A DNA stretch of 64,000 bases, from the NCBI RefSeq assembly GCF_003298775.1, contig NZ_QNTQ01000013.1:62001-126000 (forward strand), in the 5' to 3' direction. This document shows, piece after piece, positions 40,044 through 48,771 of the stretch. Source of the stretch: Rhodosalinus halophilus (GTDB lineage Bacteria > Pseudomonadota > Alphaproteobacteria > Rhodobacterales > Rhodobacteraceae). Every line of letters begins with the position of its first letter. The first letter of the stretch is position 1. The notes under the pieces were generated by a model. The model was given only the letters and a program-made list of their open reading frames with translations, was not told the origin of the DNA and searched no databases. The position numbers and the translations under genes were made by a program.

Positions 40044-41789
40044 CTAGCGCATCTCTTCCGCCGGCGTCACGCCAAGGATACCAAGACCGGCGGAAATGAC
40101 AACGGCGCAGGCGCGGGCGAGCGCGAGGCGGGCCGCGCTGCCCTGGGGATCGTCCTCCTGCAGGAAGCGCAGCGCCGGCTCGTCGTGGCCGCGATTCCAC
40201 AGCGCGTGCAGTTCGCTCGCGAGGTCGTAGAGGTAGAAGGCGATGCGGTGCGGCTCGCAGTTCTTCGCCGCGATCTCGACCAGCCGCGGCCACTCGGCGA
40301 TCTTCTTGGCCAGCGCCAGTTCGGCCTCGTGCGCCAGAGGCGAGAGATCGGCGGCCCGCAGATCGGCGTCCCGGGCGGCCAGCCCGGCGTCGGCGGCCTT
40401 GCGCATCAGCGAGCAGACGCGCGCATGGGCGTATTGCACGTAGAAGACGGGGTTGTCCTTCGACTGCTCCAGCACCTTGTCGAAGTCGAAATCGAGCGGC
40501 GCGTCGTTCTTGCGCGTGAGCATGACGAAGCGGGTCACGTCCGGGCCCACCTCGTCCACGACGTCGCGCAGCGTCACGAAGGTGCCCGCGCGCTTGGACA
40601 TCTTGAAGGGCGCGCCGCCCTTGTAGAGCTTGACGAGCTGCATCAGCTTCACGTCGAGCGGCACCGCGTCCTGCGAAAGCGCGGCGACCGCGGCCTTCAT
40701 CCGCTTGACGTAGCCGCCGTGGTCGGCGCCGAAGACGTCGATCAGCCAGTCGAAGCCGCGCTCGACCTTGTCGTAGTGATAGGCGATGTCGGGGGCGAAG
40801 TAGGTCCAGCTGCCGTCCGATTTCATCACCGGGCGGTCCACGTCGTCGCCGTAGTCGGTGGAGCGGAAGAGCGTCTGCTCGCGCGGCTCCCAGTCCTCGG
40901 GCGTCTTGCCCTTGGGCGGCTCCAGAACGCCCTCGTAGAGAAGCCCGCGGTCGCGCAGGCTGTCGAGCGCGGCCTCGATCCGGCCGGTGCCGTAGAGCGA
41001 CTTCTCGGAGAAGAAGACGTCCATCTCCACACCGAGCGCCTTCAGATCCGCGCGGATGAGCTCCATCATCGCGTCCGTGGCGAAGTCGCGCACGGGCGCG
41101 AGCCATTCGGCCTCGGGCCGGCCGACGTAGGCATCGCCCACCTCGGCCTTCAGTGCCTCGCCCACGGGCACGAGGTAGTCGCCGGGATAGGTGCCCTCCT
41201 CGAAGGCGACCTCCTGCCCGTGCGCCTCGAGATAGCGCAGGTAGACCGAGCGGGCGAGCACGTCGACCTGCGCGCCGCCGTCGTTGATGTAGTATTCGCG
41301 CGTGACGGCGTAGCCCGCGAAGTCCAGCAGGCTCGCCAGCGCATCGCCGAAGACCGCCCCGCGGGTGTGGCCCACGTGCAGCGGGCCGGTGGGGTTGGCC
41401 GAGACGTATTCGACGTTGACGCTCAGCCCCTGCCCCAGCGCCGACCGCCCGAAATCGCGCCCCTCGCCCAGCGCGGCGGCCAGCACGCCGTGCCAGACCG
41501 CGGGCGCGAGCCGCAGGTTGAGAAAGCCGGGGCCGGCGACCTCGGCGCCGGCGACGCGCGGATCTCCGGCGAGGCGGTCGGCCAGCGCCTGGGCGATGTC
41601 GCGCGGCTTCATGCCGGCGGGCTTGGCCAGCACCATCGCGGCGTTGGTGGCCATGTCGCCATGGGCGGGGTCGCGGGGCGGCTCGACCGTGACGTTGGAG
41701 AAGTCGAGGCCGCCCGGAAGCGTGCCGGCATCGACCAGCGCCTCGAGCGCGGCGACGACGCCCCCGTGCATCTCGGAAAAGAGGTTCAT
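40044..41789 (-). CDS. argS: Arginyl-tRNA synthetase
   Basis: Class I synthetase for arginine, 581 residues. The N-terminal additional domain is followed by [20 protein letters not shown] (HIGH motif as HVGH, near residue 130), [25 protein letters not shown], and the C-terminal DALR-type anticodon domain ([20 protein letters not shown]). It heads the run argS-SPOR-nagZ-scpA-scpB on the minus strand. Confidence 0.97.
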   Translation of the reverse strand: MNLFSEMHGGVVAALEALVDAGTLPGGLDFSNVTVEPPRDPAHGDMATNAAMVLAKPAGMKPRDIAQALADRLAGDPRVAGAEVAGPGFLNLRLAPAVWHGVLAAALGEGRDFGRSALGQGLSVNVEYVSANPTGPLHVGHTRGAVFGDALASLLDFAGYAVTREYYINDGGAQVDVLARSVYLRYLEAHGQEVAFEEGTYPGDYLVPVGEALKAEVGDAYVGRPEAEWLAPVRDFATDAMMELIRADLKALGVEMDVFFSEKSLYGTGRIEAALDSLRDRGLLYEGVLEPPKGKTPEDWEPREQTLFRSTDYGDDVDRPVMKSDGSWTYFAPDIAYHYDKVERGFDWLIDVFGADHGGYVKRMKAAVAALSQDAVPLDVKLMQLVKLYKGGAPFKMSKRAGTFVTLRDVVDEVGPDVTRFVMLTRKNDAPLDFDFDKVLEQSKDNPVFYVQYAHARVCSLMRKAADAGLAARDADLRAADLSPLAHEAELALAKKIAEWPRLVEIAAKNCEPHRIAFYLYDLASELHALWNRGHDEPALRFLQEDDPQGSAARLALARACAVVISAGLGILGVTPAEEMR

Positions 41790-41825
41790 GGCACTCCCCG
41801 CTGCAAGCTGCGGCGGGGTTTACCA

Positions 41826-41855
41826 CGCGCGCGGCGGGCGTCAACGCCGCGCGCG
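41826..41855 (-). terminator. Strong GC hairpin between luxI and argS
   Basis: Perfect 11-bp inverted repeat CGCGCGCGGCG / CGCCGCGCGCG around an eight-base loop, 37 bases before the argS ATG and 83 bases after the luxI stop. No T-run is present, so it may be a pause or processing site and not a true intrinsic terminator. Confidence 0.4.
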
Positions 41856-41937
41856 GGGCCGCTCGGTGGCCCTTGCGGGCCGTCTCGCTGGGGCCGGCGT
41901 CGGGGTCGGTCTGCCGGCGCGAGGCGGTCCCGGCGCC

Positions 41938-42570
41938 TCAGGCGCTGCGCGCCGGCGCAGGCACCGATGCGGCGTCGAAGTCCCGCGCGACCCAGCGCGC
42001 CACGAGGTCGGGCGACAGGCCTGCACGCGCGGCGACGCGGGCCTCCGCCTCCGGGGTCAGGCGCCACAGGCCCACGCCGATGCGGTCGCGCCCCTTGCCC
42101 CGCCGGCCCAGCACCTCCGGCGCGGCGCCGATGCGGACATAGATCCGCTCCATCCGCGCGTCGAAGACGCCCAGCAGGTGCTCGAGCCCGGCCGCGCGCA
42201 TCACCGCGCCGCCGCCCAGCATCAGCGCCGCGGCGACCTGCCCCTCCGCGCGCGGCGCGAGGCAGAAGCGCGTCACCTCCCAGATGAAGGGGCTGGACGT
42301 CACGCCCGCCACATCGGCGAAATGCTCGTTGACCATGCAGCGGCCCGCGGTCGGCATCAGCCGGAAGGAGCCGCCATGCCCGCCCTCCGCGCGCTGCCAG
42401 ATCAGGTAGAGCGGATCGAGGGCGTCGTAGGCGTCGCGCTCGCGGCCGTCCGCATCCACCTGCACCTCCCAGCCGAGGCGGTCGCGGAACTGCGCCGCGC
42501 GGTGGCGGAACATCTCGTCGGCCAGCCGCGGGTGTCGGGCCAGCCGTTCGGCGGACAGCAGTCGCAGCAT
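41938..42570 (-). CDS. N-acyl-homoserine lactone synthase, LuxI family
   Basis: Autoinducer synthase of 210 residues using acyl-ACP and AdoMet. Conserved LuxI positions are present: R and F in RHRAAQFRDRLGW, E-x-D-x-YD in RERDAYDALDPLY, R and P in FRLMPT, and E and R in WEVTRFCL. ATG 42570 (MLRLLSAERLARH) begins the family homology. It lies 80 bases after the luxR stop on the same strand. The acyl chain made cannot be predicted from sequence. Confidence 0.92.
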   Translation of the reverse strand: MLRLLSAERLARHPRLADEMFRHRAAQFRDRLGWEVQVDADGRERDAYDALDPLYLIWQRAEGGHGGSFRLMPTAGRCMVNEHFADVAGVTSSPFIWEVTRFCLAPRAEGQVAAALMLGGGAVMRAAGLEHLLGVFDARMERIYVRIGAAPEVLGRRGKGRDRIGVGLWRLTPEAEARVAARAGLSPDLVARWVARDFDAASVPAPARSA

Positions 42571-42650
42571 GATGGGGCTCCCTCTCGCCGTGCGATGCGG
42601 CAATTTCGGGAGCGGTGGTTGACGGCGCGCGCGCGGACCGCCCGTTGCGT

Positions 42651-43373
42651 TCAGGGGCCGATCACGATCAGCCCGCGGCTCATGGCGCGGGCGACGGCGT
42701 GGGTCGTGTTGAGCGCGCCAAGCTTGAAGCGCGCGCTCTCGATGTAGGCGCGCAGCGTATGCTCGGAGATCGACAGCGTGTCGGCCACCTGGGCGCGCGA
42801 ATAGCCGATGGCCAGCAGCGTCATCGCGTCGAGCTCGCGCGGCGAGAGCTGCGCCTGGTGCTCGGGCAGCCGGCCGGCCTCGAACTCGAGCGCCTTCCGG
42901 TTGAAGGCATGGGCGACGAGGATCAGCTCGCGGCAGTGCGCCGCGGTGAAGACGGCCCAGGCGGTGTCGTCACAGTCGTGATTGACGGTGAAGAGCGCGA
43001 ACTGCCCCGCCGGCCCGCGGATCGGCACGGAGAAGCCCTGCCGTCCGAGGCCGTGGTCGCGCGCATCGCGCAGAAAGGCGCGGACCGCGCGCGAGCTCCA
43101 GTCGAGGCGCTTCCAGTCCACCGGGTGGAAGCGGCGGTAGCAGCCCTGGATCACCGGATCGATCCGCAGGTATCCGCGCTCCAGATACCGCTCGACCCAG
43201 GCGCGGGGATAGGTGCCGCAGCCATATTGCTCCCCGTCGGGACTGACCCAGTGATAGACGAGGTGATCGACTGCGTAGTGGGCGCGCAACGCCTCGATCG
43301 CGGCCTGCAGATCGTCAGGCGCAGTGGCGGCGTCCAGCCTTTCCAGAATGCTTTCCAGCCGAGATGCGCTCAC
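42651..43373 (-). CDS. LuxR-family autoinducer-binding regulator
   Basis: A 240-residue transcription factor. The N-terminal ligand domain has the family pattern YHWVSPDGEQYGCGTYPRAW, with Y-D-P (LRIDPVI) and W in HPVDWKRLDW. The C-terminal HTH is LSPRELDAMTLLAIGYSRAQ followed by HTLRAYIESARFKLG. The start is GTG at 43373, after a GGGGGACGG stretch, 58 bases inside the upstream small gene. luxI follows. It probably senses the AHL made by that synthase. Confidence 0.92.
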   Translation of the reverse strand: MSASRLESILERLDAATAPDDLQAAIEALRAHYAVDHLVYHWVSPDGEQYGCGTYPRAWVERYLERGYLRIDPVIQGCYRRFHPVDWKRLDWSSRAVRAFLRDARDHGLGRQGFSVPIRGPAGQFALFTVNHDCDDTAWAVFTAAHCRELILVAHAFNRKALEFEAGRLPEHQAQLSPRELDAMTLLAIGYSRAQVADTLSISEHTLRAYIESARFKLGALNTTHAVARAMSRGLIVIGP

Positions 43374-43521
43374 CGGCCGCCGTCCCCCCTGCCCCCGACG
43401 CGATTTCGGACATGGCGAGCAGACGCACGTCCAGCAACTCGCCGGCGAGTTCCGGCAAGCCGTTCGCACGTGCATACGCCCCGAGATCCTCCAGAACGTC
43501 GAGTATCCAGTCGTGCTGCAT
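43315..43521 (-). CDS. Small single-repeat protein heading the luxR-luxI cluster
   Basis: A 68-residue protein, MQHDWILDVLEDLGAYARAN then GLPELAGELLDVRLLAMSEI, followed by a polar tail. The first 20 residues closely match each half of the duplicated protein at 24161-24529. It overlaps luxR by 59 bases and has a CtrA-consensus site 23 bases upstream, so it is probably the first gene of the quorum-sensing operon. Function is unknown; a regulatory or anti-activator role is only a guess from position. Confidence 0.65.
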   Translation of the reverse strand: MQHDWILDVLEDLGAYARANGLPELAGELLDVRLLAMSEIASGAGGTAAGERISAGKHSGKAGRRHCA

Positions 43522-43543
43522 GGGCGAGTCTGTTCGGCAAGGT

Positions 43544-43559
43544 GTTAACGGGCGGTTAA
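43544..43559 (-). promoter_or_regulatory. CtrA-consensus site before the quorum-sensing cluster
   Basis: On the minus strand TTAA-CCGCCCG-TTAAC, an exact match to the CtrA full site TTAA-N7-TTAAC; 15 of the 16 bases are also palindromic (TTAAC-N5-GTTAA). It lies 23 bases before the first ATG of the small gene-luxR-luxI cluster. Confidence 0.65.
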
Positions 43560-43642
43560 TGCAACTCTAGCATGCAGCACCCCGTCCGGCGAACCCGCCG
43601 ATCTATCCCCCCCGGAAATGGCGGGGCGGCGAAGGACAAGTC

Positions 43643-43677
43643 CCTGATGCGCGGCGCCGCGCGCGGCGCCGTCAGGC
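43643..43677 (-). terminator. Palindromic GC hairpin after ccr
   Basis: A 20-bp perfect palindrome (43652-43671, core GGCGCCGCG/CGCGGCGCC) is flanked by CCTGA (43643-43647) and TCAGG (43672-43676). It lies 19 bases after the ccr stop. There is no long T-run. Likely ends ccr transcription before the quorum-sensing promoter. Confidence 0.45.
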
Positions 43678-43695
43678 CGGCGATGGCGCGGCCGG

Positions 43696-44982
43696 TCAGC
43701 CGCGGGCGGCCAGCGCGTCCTCGAAGGTGCGGAGCCCGGTGCGCGGCGCCTGCACCAGCACCGCCATGTTGCCCGGCTTGTGCGCGTTGCGCAGCATCTT
43801 CATGTGCGCGGCCGGCAGGTCGTCCCAGGGGAACACCTCGGACATGCAGGGATCGAGCCGGCGCTCGAGCATCAGCTTGTTGGCCGCGCTCGCCTGTTTG
43901 AGATGGGCGAAATGGCTGCCCTGCAGCCGCTTCTGGTGGCTCCACATGTGGCGCACGTCGAAGGTGCAGTTGTAGCCCGTGGTACCGGCGCAGATCACCA
44001 CCATGCCGCCGCGCTTCACCACGAAGGTCGATACGGGGAAGGTCGCCTCGCCCGGGTGCTCGAAGACCATGTCGACGTTCACGCCCTTGCCGGTGATCTC
44101 CCAGATCGCCTTGCCGAAGCGGCGCACCTCGGCGAACCACTCCTTGTATTCGTCGGTGCCGACCTCCGGCAGCCGGCCCCAGCAGGAGAAGTCCTTGCGG
44201 TTGATGACGCCCTTGGCGCCGAGGCCCATGACGAACTCGCGCTTGTCCTCCTCCGAGATCACGCCGATCGCGTTGGCGCCCGCAGTGTTGATGAGCTGGA
44301 TCGCGAAGGAGCCGAGGCCGCCCGATGCCCCCCAGACCAGCACGTTCTGGCCGGGCTTCAGGTCGTGCGGCTCGTGGCCGAAAAGCATCCGGTAGGCGGT
44401 GGCCAAGGTCAGCGTGTAGCAGCCCGACTCCTCCCAGGTCAGGTGCTTCGGCCGCGGCATCAGCTGCTGCGCCTGCACGCGGGTGAACTGCGCGAAGGAG
44501 CCGTCGGGGCTCTCGTAGCCCCAGATGCGCTGGCTGGGCGAGAGCATAGGGTCGCCGCCGTTGCACTCCTCGTCGTCGCCGTCGTCCTGGTTGCAGTGCA
44601 CGACCACCTCGTCGCCCACCTTCCAGCGCGTGACCTTGTCGCCGACCTTCCAGACGATCCCGGTCGCGTCCGACCCGATGATGGCATAGGGGGCCTTGTG
44701 GCCGCGGAAGACGCTCGCCGGCTGGCCGAGGCAGGCCCAGACCCCGTTGTAGTTGACGCCCGCGGCCATCACCAGGACCAGGACTTCGTGGCTGTCGATC
44801 TCGGGGGTGTCCACGACCTCCTTCTGGAGCGCCTTGTCGGGCTCGCCGTGCCGCTCCTGCCGAAGGACCCAGGCATGCATCTTCTTAGGGACGTAGCCCA
44901 GGGGCGGCATCTCGCCCATCTCGTAGAGATCCTTTTCCGGCGCCTCGTACGGCGCGATGCCGGTTTCGGAATCAAGAGCCAT
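43696..44982 (-). CDS. ccr: Crotonyl-CoA carboxylase/reductase
   Basis: NADPH-dependent reductive carboxylation of crotonyl-CoA to ethylmalonyl-CoA, the signature step of the ethylmalonyl-CoA pathway. It has 428 residues, a zinc-less MDR-family enzyme: AAGVNYNGVWACLGQPASVF, the Ccr-specific acidic loop HCNQDDGDDEECNGGDPM, the nucleotide site VWGASGGLGSFAIQ, and FEHPGEATFPVS, which contains active-site residues unique to Ccr. ATG 44982 (MALDSETGIAPYEAPEKDLY) is the family start. A GCAAC repeat element lies 73-87 bases upstream. Confidence 0.96.
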   Translation of the reverse strand: MALDSETGIAPYEAPEKDLYEMGEMPPLGYVPKKMHAWVLRQERHGEPDKALQKEVVDTPEIDSHEVLVLVMAAGVNYNGVWACLGQPASVFRGHKAPYAIIGSDATGIVWKVGDKVTRWKVGDEVVVHCNQDDGDDEECNGGDPMLSPSQRIWGYESPDGSFAQFTRVQAQQLMPRPKHLTWEESGCYTLTLATAYRMLFGHEPHDLKPGQNVLVWGASGGLGSFAIQLINTAGANAIGVISEEDKREFVMGLGAKGVINRKDFSCWGRLPEVGTDEYKEWFAEVRRFGKAIWEITGKGVNVDMVFEHPGEATFPVSTFVVKRGGMVVICAGTTGYNCTFDVRHMWSHQKRLQGSHFAHLKQASAANKLMLERRLDPCMSEVFPWDDLPAAHMKMLRNAHKPGNMAVLVQAPRTGLRTFEDALAARG

Positions 44983-45054
44983 GCGGGCCTCCCTCGCCAA
45001 ATCCTGATGCCGCGCCGCAGAGTCGGCCCGGTCGGGATGGGGATACTGGCGGGC

Positions 45055-45069
45055 GCGCAACAATGCAAC
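45055..45069 (-). promoter_or_regulatory. GCAAC repeat element upstream of ccr
   Basis: GCGCAACAATGCAAC on the plus strand. The first 11 bases, GCGCAACAATG, are identical to the element before ecm; the second arm is a direct repeat GCAAC and not the inverted GTTGC. It overlaps a possible -35 (TTGCAT) with a TATCCC 17 bases further. Candidate operator shared by the pathway genes. Confidence 0.4.
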
Positions 45070-45072
45070 CTC

Positions 45073-45113
45073 CTGCGCGCGCCATTTGAAACTTTATGAC
45101 CGAGCGCGCGCAG
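45073..45113. repeat. Long-loop inverted repeat between acyltransferase and ccr
   Basis: CTGCGCGCGC (45073-45082) and GCGCGCGCAG (45104-45113) form a 10-bp inverted repeat around 21 bases that are AT-richer than the surroundings. It lies directly after the acyltransferase stop and before the ccr control region; it may separate the two transcripts. Confidence 0.4.
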
Positions 45114-45117
45114 AAAG

Positions 45118-46464
45118 TCATTCTGCAGCCGCAGCATCCGGCGGCAGAAGATGCGCGATGGAGCGCGCGTAGAAGGAAAGAAGCGGCCTCTGCGACTCCG
45201 CCGGCGAGAGCACGCCGCCCTCCTCCAGGATGACCCGCCGCGCCGTGAGCTGCCCCACGGCCTGCGCGAGCGCCTCGGGGCGCGCGGCGGGCGCGGCCCA
45301 GCCGTCGCCCAGCGCCTGGGCCCGTGCCTCGAGCGCCTCCCGGTCCATCGGCCCTTCCGCGAGCAGCAGATGCGCCACGAGCGGCACCGGCACCGCCGGC
45401 ACCGCCGCGCCGATCCGGTCCATGAGTTCGGCGGCCAGCCGTTCGGTCTCCGCTGCTCCCTCGCCGCGGAAGCCCGAGAGCGAGAGCGGCCGGCCGAAAC
45501 GCACCGCGGCCTGGCCGAAGCGGCGGTGCCGGCCCCGGAGCTTCAGCCAGAGCTGCCCGAGCACGAAGCGCGCGATCGCCGAGGGCCGCGCGCGGAAGCG
45601 CCGCCCGCCGGTCTCGCCGGCGCGGGTGAGCAGCCGGTCCTCGAGCACGCGGTCGTAGTTCAGCCCGACCGGCACGAAGACCACGTCGCGCCCCTGGGTG
45701 TCGGCCTCGGCGATATACTTCAGCAGGCCGAGCTTGGGCGGTCCGAGACCGCCGGTCAGGCTGAGCCCGCCCTCGGGATAGATCGCCTGGGTCACGCCGC
45801 CCTCGGTGGCGAGCTGGACGTAACGCGCCAGCACCCGGCGATAGAGCATGTTGCCTTCGCGGCGGCGGATGAAGTAGCCGCCCAGCGCCCGGATCAGCCG
45901 CGAGACCGGCCAGATCCGCGCCCACTCGCCCACCGCGTAGGCCAAGGGCGAGGTCTCGGCCACCAGATGGGTCAGCAGCACGTAGTCCATGTTGCTGCGG
46001 TGGTTCATCACGAAGACGACCGTGGCGTCGCGGTCGATCCGGCCCACCACCGCGGCCCGCTCCAGACGCACCGCGTAGAGCGTCCCCGACAGCCAGCGCG
46101 CGAGCCGGATGGCGAGGCCGAAATAGAGCGAGGCGGAAAAGGCCGGCACGATCTCGCGCGCGTAGCGGCGGGCGCGCTCGAAAGCCACGCTCTCGGGGAT
46201 GCCCTCGGCCTCGGCGGTGGCGACGACCGCGCGGCTCACCTCGGGGTCGTAGATCAGCCGCTGGATCGTGTCGTGCCGCTCGGCCAGCTTGAAGGGCCGG
46301 ATCGGCCGCTCCAGCCGCTCGTTCAGCCGGGCCACGGCCCGCTCGAGCCTGCGACGGAAGAACCAGCGCACCGAGGGAAACAGGAAATGCGACGCGAAGG
46401 TCACCGCCGCGAAGGCGAGGATCAGCAGGAAGAGCCAGAGCGGCAGGGTGACGGAGGCGGTCAT
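45118..46464 (-). CDS. Glycerolipid acyltransferase (PlsB/PlsC-like)
   Basis: A 448-residue protein with an N-terminal membrane anchor (LPLWLFLLILAFAAVTFASHF) and a glycerolipid acyltransferase domain. Motif I is NHRSNMD (His-Asp catalytic pair), motif II is GGYFIRRREGN, motif III is IYPEGGLS, and a VPVGLNYDR motif IV follows. An extra C-terminal helical domain of about 100 residues is beyond the usual PlsC length. It probably acylates glycerol-3-phosphate or a lyso-lipid at the inner membrane. It sits between ccr (same strand) and ecm (divergent). Confidence 0.85.
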   Translation of the reverse strand: MTASVTLPLWLFLLILAFAAVTFASHFLFPSVRWFFRRRLERAVARLNERLERPIRPFKLAERHDTIQRLIYDPEVSRAVVATAEAEGIPESVAFERARRYAREIVPAFSASLYFGLAIRLARWLSGTLYAVRLERAAVVGRIDRDATVVFVMNHRSNMDYVLLTHLVAETSPLAYAVGEWARIWPVSRLIRALGGYFIRRREGNMLYRRVLARYVQLATEGGVTQAIYPEGGLSLTGGLGPPKLGLLKYIAEADTQGRDVVFVPVGLNYDRVLEDRLLTRAGETGGRRFRARPSAIARFVLGQLWLKLRGRHRRFGQAAVRFGRPLSLSGFRGEGAAETERLAAELMDRIGAAVPAVPVPLVAHLLLAEGPMDREALEARAQALGDGWAAPAARPEALAQAVGQLTARRVILEEGGVLSPAESQRPLLSFYARSIAHLLPPDAAAAE

Positions 46465-46551
46465 CCCATGGATATTGAAGGCTGCGGGCCCCGGCGTAAA
46501 TCCATGTCCGACGGCCGCGGCTCCGCCCGGGCCATGCCGCGATGCAGCGAA

Positions 46552-46580
46552 TTGACCGGGCAGATCGTTTCAAGTAAATC
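46552..46580 (+). promoter_or_regulatory. Sigma70-type promoter of ecm
   Basis: TTGACC (46552-46557), a 17-base spacer, and TAAATC (46575-46580). The predicted start of transcription would lie at about 46587, immediately beside the palindrome at 46590-46602, a classical position for repressor control. Confidence 0.55.
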
Positions 46581-46587
46581 GGGCCAT

Positions 46588-46602
46588 GCGCAACAATGTT
46601 GC
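46588..46602 (+). promoter_or_regulatory. GCAAC-N3-GTTGC operator candidate of ecm
   Basis: GCGCAACAATGTTGC: a perfect inverted repeat GCAAC-AAT-GTTGC at 46590-46602, starting about eight bases after the predicted -10 and ending 22 bases before the ATG. A related palindrome precedes mcl2, and an imperfect one precedes ccr. The binding protein is unknown; a short-chain acyl-CoA regulator of the ScfR/RamB type is a reasonable candidate. Confidence 0.5.
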
Positions 46603-46624
46603 CCAACCAAGAGCGAGGCCCCAG

Positions 46625-48592
46625 ATGACCGAACCGACGAGAGACCGCCCCTGGCTGATGCGGACATATGCGGGTCATTCGACCGCGCAGGCCTCGAACG
46701 AACTCTATCGCCGCAACCTCGCCAAGGGACAGACGGGGCTTTCGGTGGCCTTCGACCTGCCGACGCAGACCGGCTACGACAGCGACCATGTCCTCGCGCG
46801 CGGCGAGGTGGGCAAGGTCGGCGTGCCGATCGCGCATCTGGGCGACATGCGCACCCTCTTCGACCAGATCCCGCTCGAGCAGATGAACACCTCGATGACG
46901 ATCAACGCGACGGCGCCCTGGCTGCTCGCGCTCTATGTCGCGGTGGCCGAGGAGCAGGGCGCCGAGGTGTCGAAATTGCAGGGCACGGTGCAGAACGACA
47001 TCATCAAGGAATACCTCAGCCGGGGCACTTACATCTGCCCGCCGAAACCCTCCCTTAGGTTGATTACGGACGTGGCCGCATACTGCTATCGGGAGATTCC
47101 GAAATGGAACCCGATGAACGTTTGTTCCTATCATTTGCAGGAGGCGGGCGCGACGCCGGAACAGGAACTCGCCTTCGCGCTCGCCACAGCGACGGCCGTT
47201 CTGGATGACCTCAAGGGAAAGGTGCCGGAAGAGGACTTCCCGATCCTGGTCGGGCGCATTTCCTTCTTCGTGAACGCGGGCATCCGCTTCGTCACCGAGA
47301 TGTGCAAGATGCGCGCCTTCACCGAACTCTGGGACGAGATCTGCCGCACCCGCTATGGCGTCGAGGATCCCAAGCTGCGCCGCTTCCGTTACGGCGTGCA
47401 GGTCAATTCGCTGGGGCTCACGGAACAGCAGCCGGAAAACAACGTCTATCGCATCCTGCTCGAGATGCTGGCGGTCACGCTGTCGAAGAAGGCGCGCGCG
47501 CGGGCCGTGCAGTTGCCGGCCTGGAACGAGGCGCTTGGCCTGCCGCGTCCCTGGGATCAGCAGTGGTCGCTCAGGATGCAGCAGATCCTCGCCTACGAGA
47601 CCGACCTGCTGGAATACGACGACCTTTTCGAGAACAATCCCGTGGTCGAAGCCAAAGTCGAGGATCTGAAGGAGGGCGCGCGCCACGAGCTCGCCAATCT
47701 CGACGCGATGGGCGGCGCGGTTTCGGCGATCGAATACATGAAGGCGCGGCTGGTGGACAGCAATGCCGAGCGCGTCAACCGGATCGAGCGGGGCGAGACG
47801 GTCGTCGTCGGCGTGAACAAATGGACCGAGGCGGAGCCGTCGCCGCTGATGGGCGAGGATGGCGGCATCATGGTCGTGGACGCGGCGGTCGAGCAGGACC
47901 AGATCGACCGGCTGAACGCATGGCGCGAGGCCCGCGACGACGCCGCCGTGAAAGCCGCGCTGCAAGAGCTTCGCGCCGCCGCCGCCGAAGGGCGCAACAT
48001 CATGCCGCCTTCCATCGCCGCAGCGAAAGCGGGCGTCACCACCGGGGAATGGGCCGAGCAGATGCGCGCCGTCTTCGGCGAGTATCGCGCGCCCACCGGC
48101 GTCTCGAAAAGCCCGTCCAACAAGACCGAGGGCCTGGACGAGATCCGCGCCGCGGTGGACGCGGTCAGCGACCGGCTGGGCCGTCGCCTGCGTTTTCTGA
48201 TCGGCAAACCGGGCCTCGACGGCCATTCCAATGGCGCGGAACAGATCGCCTTCCGCGCGCGGGATTGCGGCATGGAGATCGACTACGCCGGCATTCGCCT
48301 GACGCCCGAGGAAATCGTGCGCGAGGCGAAGGAGAAGGAGGCGCATGTCGTCGGACTCTCGATCCTTTCGGGCAGTCATATTCCGCTGGTTGAAGATGTG
48401 ATGCGCCGGATGCGCGCCGAGGGAATGGAGGGCGTGCCGGTGATCGTCGGCGGAATCATTCCAGAGGAAGATGCGCGCCGACTCGCCGCGATGGGGGTCG
48501 CGCGCGTCTATACGCCGAAGGATTTCGAGCTGAACGCGATCATGCAGGATGTCGTCACGCTCGCCGATCCGAAAGCCGTGGCGGCACAATAA
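46625..48592 (+). CDS. ecm: Ethylmalonyl-CoA mutase
   Basis: Coenzyme-B12-dependent mutase converting ethylmalonyl-CoA to methylsuccinyl-CoA. It has 655 residues from MTEPTRDRPWLMRTYAGHST. The substrate barrel shows GLSVAFDLPTQTGYDSDH and the C-terminal B12 domain has GLDGHSNGAEQIA (DxHxxG) and LSGSHIPL / VGGIIP. The length and DSDH region fit Ecm and not methylmalonyl-CoA mutase. A start at 46586 would place the operator inside the gene, so 46625 is preferred. Patches near 47050-47130 and 48340-48500 have less GC-biased codons than neighbours. Confidence 0.95.
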   Translation: MTEPTRDRPWLMRTYAGHSTAQASNELYRRNLAKGQTGLSVAFDLPTQTGYDSDHVLARGEVGKVGVPIAHLGDMRTLFDQIPLEQMNTSMTINATAPWLLALYVAVAEEQGAEVSKLQGTVQNDIIKEYLSRGTYICPPKPSLRLITDVAAYCYREIPKWNPMNVCSYHLQEAGATPEQELAFALATATAVLDDLKGKVPEEDFPILVGRISFFVNAGIRFVTEMCKMRAFTELWDEICRTRYGVEDPKLRRFRYGVQVNSLGLTEQQPENNVYRILLEMLAVTLSKKARARAVQLPAWNEALGLPRPWDQQWSLRMQQILAYETDLLEYDDLFENNPVVEAKVEDLKEGARHELANLDAMGGAVSAIEYMKARLVDSNAERVNRIERGETVVVGVNKWTEAEPSPLMGEDGGIMVVDAAVEQDQIDRLNAWREARDDAAVKAALQELRAAAAEGRNIMPPSIAAAKAGVTTGEWAEQMRAVFGEYRAPTGVSKSPSNKTEGLDEIRAAVDAVSDRLGRRLRFLIGKPGLDGHSNGAEQIAFRARDCGMEIDYAGIRLTPEEIVREAKEKEAHVVGLSILSGSHIPLVEDVMRRMRAEGMEGVPVIVGGIIPEEDARRLAAMGVARVYTPKDFELNAIMQDVVTLADPKAVAAQ

Positions 48593-48771
48593 TCACTCCC
48601 ACCCGCCAATTCGTGCGAATATCGCGCAGAAGAGACCCATAACGGCGCACCGCTGCGTAATTGTCACGGGAATGCGACTGTGCCTTGAAAAACGAGGCGG
48701 AAAGGCGCATCACCGTCTCATTGGAGGCCGCTTTCGGTCTCGACTATGTGCGGACAATCGGTGAGAAAAGA

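Noticed and set aside
42571-42650. A lux box between luxR and luxI
   Set aside because: No 18-20-bp dyad with recognisable lux-box arms; only weak GC-rich symmetry.
44972-48589. 1205-codon minus-strand open frame across ecm and the acyltransferase
   Set aside because: Antisense to ecm and out of frame with the acyltransferase; no protein-like features.
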